Part shown: piece by piece, positions 44,600 through 48,121 of the stretch
Position numbering within the stretch: the first letter of the stretch is position 1
Layout of the letters: each line of letters starts with the position of its first letter
Source of the DNA: Ferruginibacter sp.
GTDB taxonomy: Bacteria; Bacteroidota; Bacteroidia; Chitinophagales; Chitinophagaceae
Reading direction: 5' to 3'
DNA: 48,121 bases
NCBI GenBank assembly: GCA_030831945.1
Contig: JAURKC010000005.1
Span: 1-48,121, forward strand
The notes under the pieces: generated by a model
The model's database searches: none
What the model was told of the DNA's origin: nothing
The model's input: the letters and a program-made list of their open reading frames with translations, nothing else
Translations under genes and position numbers: made by a program

Positions 44600-44884
44600 T
44601 ACTCATAACAAGATAATGAATTTGATAGAATTAAGAACTTTTTCTAAAAATTATTTATCCAATAGCAAAATAAGCAGGTGCCATAAACCGAAAATCTATC
44701 TAACAAAATAACCTTACACATTTTAAATTTATTATATATACTTTCAACGCATTGAACTAAACTTGGTTTTTTTTAATTTTCCTGGAAATTCGATTTATTA
44801 AAAGCGGTTATGTAATTGTTACGGAAAGCAGAAGCAAAAATTAATGTAAAAAATAATCATACTTTTATCTAAATAATTTAAAAT
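44525..44884. other. Divergent intergenic region DUF4234 / phosphatase genes
   Basis: The 360 bp hold leader copy D at the left. I see no ORF or clear hairpin between 44600 and 44884. A TACTTTTA about 17 bp before the phosphatase ATG could be a weak -7 box. Confidence 0.4.
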
Positions 44885-46297
44885 ATGAAATACCTGTCAA
44901 TTCTTTTAATATGTTTAAATTCTCTTTTTGCAAAAAATATTTTCTCTCAATCAGTATTTATAACGAAGCCTTATTTGCAAATCGGCTATGAGGGAAGTCC
45001 AAATAAATTGTCTTTATTATGGCATACTTCAGATACCACCTGTGAATGGGGCGTAGAAGTAAAATTGAATACTACTTGGATAAGAAGTCCCAAAATTTAT
45101 TTTAATAGAGTGTTTCTAAAAAATTATTCCCCTTTTGTAGTTTACCACGCTACGCTACAAAATTTACCAAATGGAAAAGAGGTAAGTTATAGAGTCCTTA
45201 AAAATAAAGTGACTGTATTTGAATCCCTAGCGCATACTCCCAAATCAAAAAGTCAAAATTATAAATTCGTTGTCGCTGGAGATATTGGCGCACTGACTAA
45301 AAACCAAAAGAAATTAGCTAACATAATGTATGATTTAAATCCAGATTTTGTAGCTGTTCCTGGAGATATTGTTTACGGTCATGGACTAGCAAATGAATAC
45401 TCCACCAAATTTTGGCCCATTTATAATGCTGACAACAATGACTCAACTGGAGCTCCACTATTAAGAAGCATTCCATTTATGGCATCAGTTGGTAACCATG
45501 ATGCCAATGATAGGGACATGGATAAAACACCTGACGCTTTAGCCTATTATTATTTTTGGGAACAACCTTTAAATGGACCCTATGATAAAGAAGGCAGTGA
45601 CCTTTTGCCAATACTAAAAGGCAGTGATACTAATAGGAATGCATTTTACGAAGCTTCGAAAAATGCCTATCCAAAAATGACTAATTTTTCATACGATTAT
45701 GGCAATGCACATTGGACAGTAATCGATGCAGACCATTACGTTAATTGGTCAAATAAAGAATTACAAAATTGGATCATACAGGATTTAAAAAAATCAGCAA
45801 AAGCAAAGTGGCATTTTGTAATGTTTCATCAACCAGGATTCAACTCTTCTAAAGCACATTTTGAAGAACAACACATGAGACTTTTATCTCCAATATTTGA
45901 AGAAGGTAAAGTAGATGTGGTTTTTAATGGGCATGTACACAATTACCAAAGATCTTTTCCATTAACCTTTATTCCAGATACAATGGACGAGTCAGGCGCA
46001 AGAGTAAAAATAAAAATAGATGGTAAGTTAAATGGGAAATGGACTTTAGATAAAAACTTTGATGGGAGCAAGAATAAGAAGCCGAAGGGAATTATTTATA
46101 TCGTCACGGGTGCTGGCGGACAGCGTTTGTATAATTACGAACAAACCAATTTGCCTGCTAGTTGGCAACCTTTCACAGATAAATTTATCTCTACCGATAA
46201 CACCATCAGTTTTATTGAGGTTGAAAAAAATAAATTTCAATTCAAACAAATTAATACCAAAGGTGAAACAGTGGATTCTTTTACAATTGAAAAATAA
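44885..46297 (+). CDS. Secreted purple-acid-phosphatase-like metallophosphoesterase
   Basis: A 470-residue exported protein. A signal peptide (1-22, ending FSQ) is followed by a fibronectin-like N-terminal domain (about 25-118, KPYLQIGYEGSPNKLSLLWHTSD). The calcineurin-like metal motifs come next: D133 in AGDIGAL, D161 and Y164 in PGDIVYGHG, GNHD (203-206), VMFHQPG (about 311-317) and GHVHNYQRS (about 348-356). This order, with Tyr in GDxxY, is characteristic of purple acid phosphatases using an Fe(III)-M(II) pair. It probably releases phosphate from organic esters outside the inner membrane. The preceding dyad and leader belong to the divergent gene. Confidence 0.9.
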   Translation: MKYLSILLICLNSLFAKNIFSQSVFITKPYLQIGYEGSPNKLSLLWHTSDTTCEWGVEVKLNTTWIRSPKIYFNRVFLKNYSPFVVYHATLQNLPNGKEVSYRVLKNKVTVFESLAHTPKSKSQNYKFVVAGDIGALTKNQKKLANIMYDLNPDFVAVPGDIVYGHGLANEYSTKFWPIYNADNNDSTGAPLLRSIPFMASVGNHDANDRDMDKTPDALAYYYFWEQPLNGPYDKEGSDLLPILKGSDTNRNAFYEASKNAYPKMTNFSYDYGNAHWTVIDADHYVNWSNKELQNWIIQDLKKSAKAKWHFVMFHQPGFNSSKAHFEEQHMRLLSPIFEEGKVDVVFNGHVHNYQRSFPLTFIPDTMDESGARVKIKIDGKLNGKWTLDKNFDGSKNKKPKGIIYIVTGAGGQRLYNYEQTNLPASWQPFTDKFISTDNTISFIEVEKNKFQFKQINTKGETVDSFTIEK

Positions 46298-46440
46298 GAT
46301 GCAAAACAGCTTTTCATTATTCATTTGACTTCATCTAATGAAGTAGTAACTTTTGGCTGATTTCTCTTTCTAAATAATTAAGTATTATTACCTTAAGCAA
46401 CTACCATTTTATTTTAAGATTTTAGTTTCAATAAATCGAA

Positions 46441-47031
46441 ATGTTTCAACAAGAATTACAAATTATAAACTTTGAAGGCGAAGCCATCTACTATGGGCCA
46501 ATATTTAGTCATGAGCAGAAGGTTACTTTTTTTGATGATTTAGTTAAAGGTATTGAATGGAAAAATGAGGAAATTATAATTTTTGGTAAAGAAATAATTA
46601 GTAAAAGAAAGGTCGCATTTTATGGAGATGAAGGGATAGAATATACTTATTCCAATAAAACCAAAAAAGGACTAGTTTGGACGGAGCACTTATTAAAAAT
46701 AAAAAGTATAGTGGAAGGCTACACACAAGTCAATTACAATGGATGCTTATTAAACCTATATCATGATGGAAATGAAGGAATGGGTTGGCATAGTGATGAT
46801 GAAAAGGAAATACTACCGAATAGTTCTATCGCTTCAGTTAGTCTAGGTATAGAAAGAAAGTTTTCATTTAAAAACAAATCATCAAAAGAAACAGTTTCTG
46901 TCCAACTTGAAAATGGTTCATTATTAGAAATGAAGGGTGCTATTCAAAAACACTGGTTACATGCATTGCCAAAATCTAAAAAAATCACCAAACCCAGAAT
47001 CAATTTAACTTTTAGGCAATTTCTAAAATAA
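46441..47031 (+). CDS. AlkB-type 2-oxoglutarate/Fe(II) dioxygenase (DNA repair)
   Basis: A 196-residue protein of the AlkB family, which oxidatively removes alkyl groups from damaged bases. The fold markers are NGCLLNLYHDGNEGMGWHSDDE (about 100-121, metal ligands H117 and D119), the third ligand H174 in HWLHALP, and the 2-oxoglutarate arginine R186 in RINLTFR. The short N terminus and NLYHDGxxGMGWHSDDE stretch fit the ALKBH2/3-like branch. It starts 143 bp after the phosphatase gene and is probably a separate unit. No adaptive-response gene (ada) is next to it. Confidence 0.92.
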   Translation: MFQQELQIINFEGEAIYYGPIFSHEQKVTFFDDLVKGIEWKNEEIIIFGKEIISKRKVAFYGDEGIEYTYSNKTKKGLVWTEHLLKIKSIVEGYTQVNYNGCLLNLYHDGNEGMGWHSDDEKEILPNSSIASVSLGIERKFSFKNKSSKETVSVQLENGSLLEMKGAIQKHWLHALPKSKKITKPRINLTFRQFLK

Positions 47032-47062
47032 GCAAGCAACAGATTAACGTATTTATTTGGAT

Positions 47063-47812
47063 TTATTTTTTACCAAATTTCTCTTCGATCAATTTACGTT
47101 TAGTCCAACACTCATCTAAAGGGCCCCCTGTTGATTTTTGCCCTTTATGTCTCCAATCACCGTCCAATACTGAATAGGAAAACTCCACCGACTTGCCAAC
47201 GCTTTGTGCTGTTTTAGTAAAGTACTCTATAGTTTCAACATATTTTCCATTTACAGCAGTCTGTGTTCCGCCTCCTGCATCAAAAAATTTTCTTGTCACC
47301 ACATTATAACTTACCCACTGAAAATATTTTCCTGAAATAATTTTCATAGTTCGTCGTGGAAGAAATGGATTGGGTCTTCTCGATACTATATCATTTGAAA
47401 AATTACCACTAATTATCCATGCTCCAAATAAATCTCTAGAGATCCCATCATCCAATCTTTTTAAATTGCTTACTAGTTTGCCTAAAGACAAGTGGCCATT
47501 TTTTTTAAGTACTAAAGAAAGTTCAGCATTTGTATTGACCAATGAGCTGTCTTGCGAATGCCACTCATATGATAATTGTAAATTTTTTTTATTTAAAGTA
47601 TAGGTGCCTCCCCAAGTAAAATTAAACTTTTTATCTACTAAGTTATAGTTAGCAACACTGATAACATTATCAGTAAAGATGACTAGGGTCTTTATATTAT
47701 TTTCCTCTTTCCCCCATGCTCCCATTATATTGGCAGTACTTTGCCCTTTTACTTTAACGGTAAAGGTTGTCACAAATAAACTAGCAAAAATTAAGATTAG
47801 AAAATTTCTCAT
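47063..47812 (-). CDS. Exported protein of unknown function, lipocalin-like repeats
   Basis: A 249-residue protein. A signal peptide (1-23, ending KVKGQS) precedes what look like two copies of a beta-rich unit, each opening with a GAW motif: ANIMGAWGKEENN (about 27-40) and RDLFGAWIISGNF (about 126-138). The second half contains GGGTQTAVNGKYVETIEYF and SVLDGDWRHKGQKS, reminiscent of DUF4488/lipocalin-like proteins of Bacteroidota. No catalytic residues can be named. It is convergent with the AlkB gene and 53 nt downstream of the next gene, so it may share its transcript. Confidence 0.55.
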   Translation of the reverse strand: MRNFLILIFASLFVTTFTVKVKGQSTANIMGAWGKEENNIKTLVIFTDNVISVANYNLVDKKFNFTWGGTYTLNKKNLQLSYEWHSQDSSLVNTNAELSLVLKKNGHLSLGKLVSNLKRLDDGISRDLFGAWIISGNFSNDIVSRRPNPFLPRRTMKIISGKYFQWVSYNVVTRKFFDAGGGTQTAVNGKYVETIEYFTKTAQSVGKSVEFSYSVLDGDWRHKGQKSTGGPLDECWTKRKLIEEKFGKK

Positions 47813-47864
47813 AATAGAATTTTACAATGTTATAAATTTTCAATAAAAAATCTACCTAAAAATC

Positions 47865-48121
47865 TTACTTGTAATTAGTAATCATCACTCCCTTTTCTTC
47901 ACTTACAGGAAACTTTAAATCTTTCAAACTAATACCATTGGTATTATTAAAAAGTGCTATAGGCAACTCAATCGCTTTAGGAACGGTAAAATTATCCAAG
48001 GTTACTCCTTTCACATCATCAAAAACTAATGCTGGACGAAAATCATCTTCCAAATAAAACACTTTTACATTTTTCATTTTAATCCCTTCCGCATGACGAA
48101 CATAAAACCCCCAAGAAGGCA
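47865..48121 (-). CDS. 3' end of a beta-helix glycoside hydrolase-like gene (partial)
   Basis: The last 84 codons of a gene cut by the right edge of the window; the frame is open through 48121 (PSWGFYVRHAEGIKM...). It reads as short repeating strands, KNVKVFYLEDDFRPALVFDDV and GVTLDNFTVP, matching the C-terminal coils of right-handed beta-helix proteins, notably GH28-type polygalacturonase relatives of Bacteroidota (pattern VRHxxGIxMxNV...ARPALVxDDV). The catalytic core lies outside the window. The ATG at 48077 is internal, not the true start. Confidence 0.65.
   Translation of the reverse strand, partial: PSWGFYVRHAEGIKMKNVKVFYLEDDFRPALVFDDVKGVTLDNFTVPKAIELPIALFNNTNGISLKDLKFPVSEEKGVMITNYK

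Noticed and set aside
28079..48121. Second copy of the tRNA-Phe 3' end as the far attachment site
   Set aside because: I saw no repeat of the T-arm and acceptor sequence to the right of the tRNA.
1..48121. CRISPR array or defence island
   Set aside because: No regularly spaced direct repeats and no cas, restriction-modification or toxin-antitoxin genes were recognised; RecBCD and the helicases are housekeeping repair functions.

Overview
The window is AT-rich (by eye roughly 35-37% G+C) and reads as chromosomal DNA of a member of the Bacteroidota, most likely a Chitinophagaceae/Sphingobacteriia-type organism. Evidence: promoters of the Bacteroidota type (-7 TAnnTTTG, with TTG/TTTG about 20 bp upstream), almost no Shine-Dalgarno sequences, several TTG starts, and lineage-typical families (IPExxxVDY protein, PadR-PspC pair, Rho with a long disordered insertion). 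I see no CRISPR array, rRNA, intact prophage or intact insertion sequence.

Left part (1-27900), mostly core genes: a SNF2/SWIM helicase; an SRPBCC-comB pair; gcvT; a padR-pspC membrane-stress operon with a readable promoter and terminator; the iron transporter feoB; a secreted M28-PDZ peptidase; an IPExxxVDY protein and a pterin dehydratase; the selenium pair mnmH-selD (2-selenouridine in tRNA); rho; asnS; a two-domain Usp protein; an aminotransferase; a mannose-1-phosphate guanylyltransferase; recQ; and a zinc alcohol dehydrogenase. Strong hairpin terminators separate many of these units.

Middle (28000-30300), island scar: tRNA-Phe(GAA) with its own terminator is followed at once by the C-terminal stub of a tyrosine recombinase, a decayed ORF, a DUF3137 membrane protein, a 53-bp near-perfect palindrome and a DUF805 protein. 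This looks like what remains of an element that integrated at the tRNA.

Right part (30300-48121): a complete recD-recC-recB operon for double-strand break repair and a DUF2130 coiled-coil protein; a 772-bp non-coding stretch; a cluster of small envelope genes (Yip1-like membrane protein, small lipoprotein, tandem-OmpA protein, DUF2752 and DUF4234 membrane proteins); a purple-acid-phosphatase-like enzyme; an AlkB-type dioxygenase; a secreted protein of unknown function; and the 3' end of a beta-helix (GH28-like) gene cut by the window edge.

The most interesting signal is a family of four related 75-80-nt leaders directly upstream of the DUF805, Yip1-like, lipoprotein and DUF4234 genes. They share a GTGG...CCAC hairpin and a second stem (GGC/GCC) that is GGA/TCC in one copy, a compensatory change. 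Two copies also share the upstream promoter region at an identical distance from the start codon. This suggests a local regulon of small membrane proteins controlled by a common cis-acting RNA. It may be related to the published 'DUF805' candidate RNA motif, which I could not test here.
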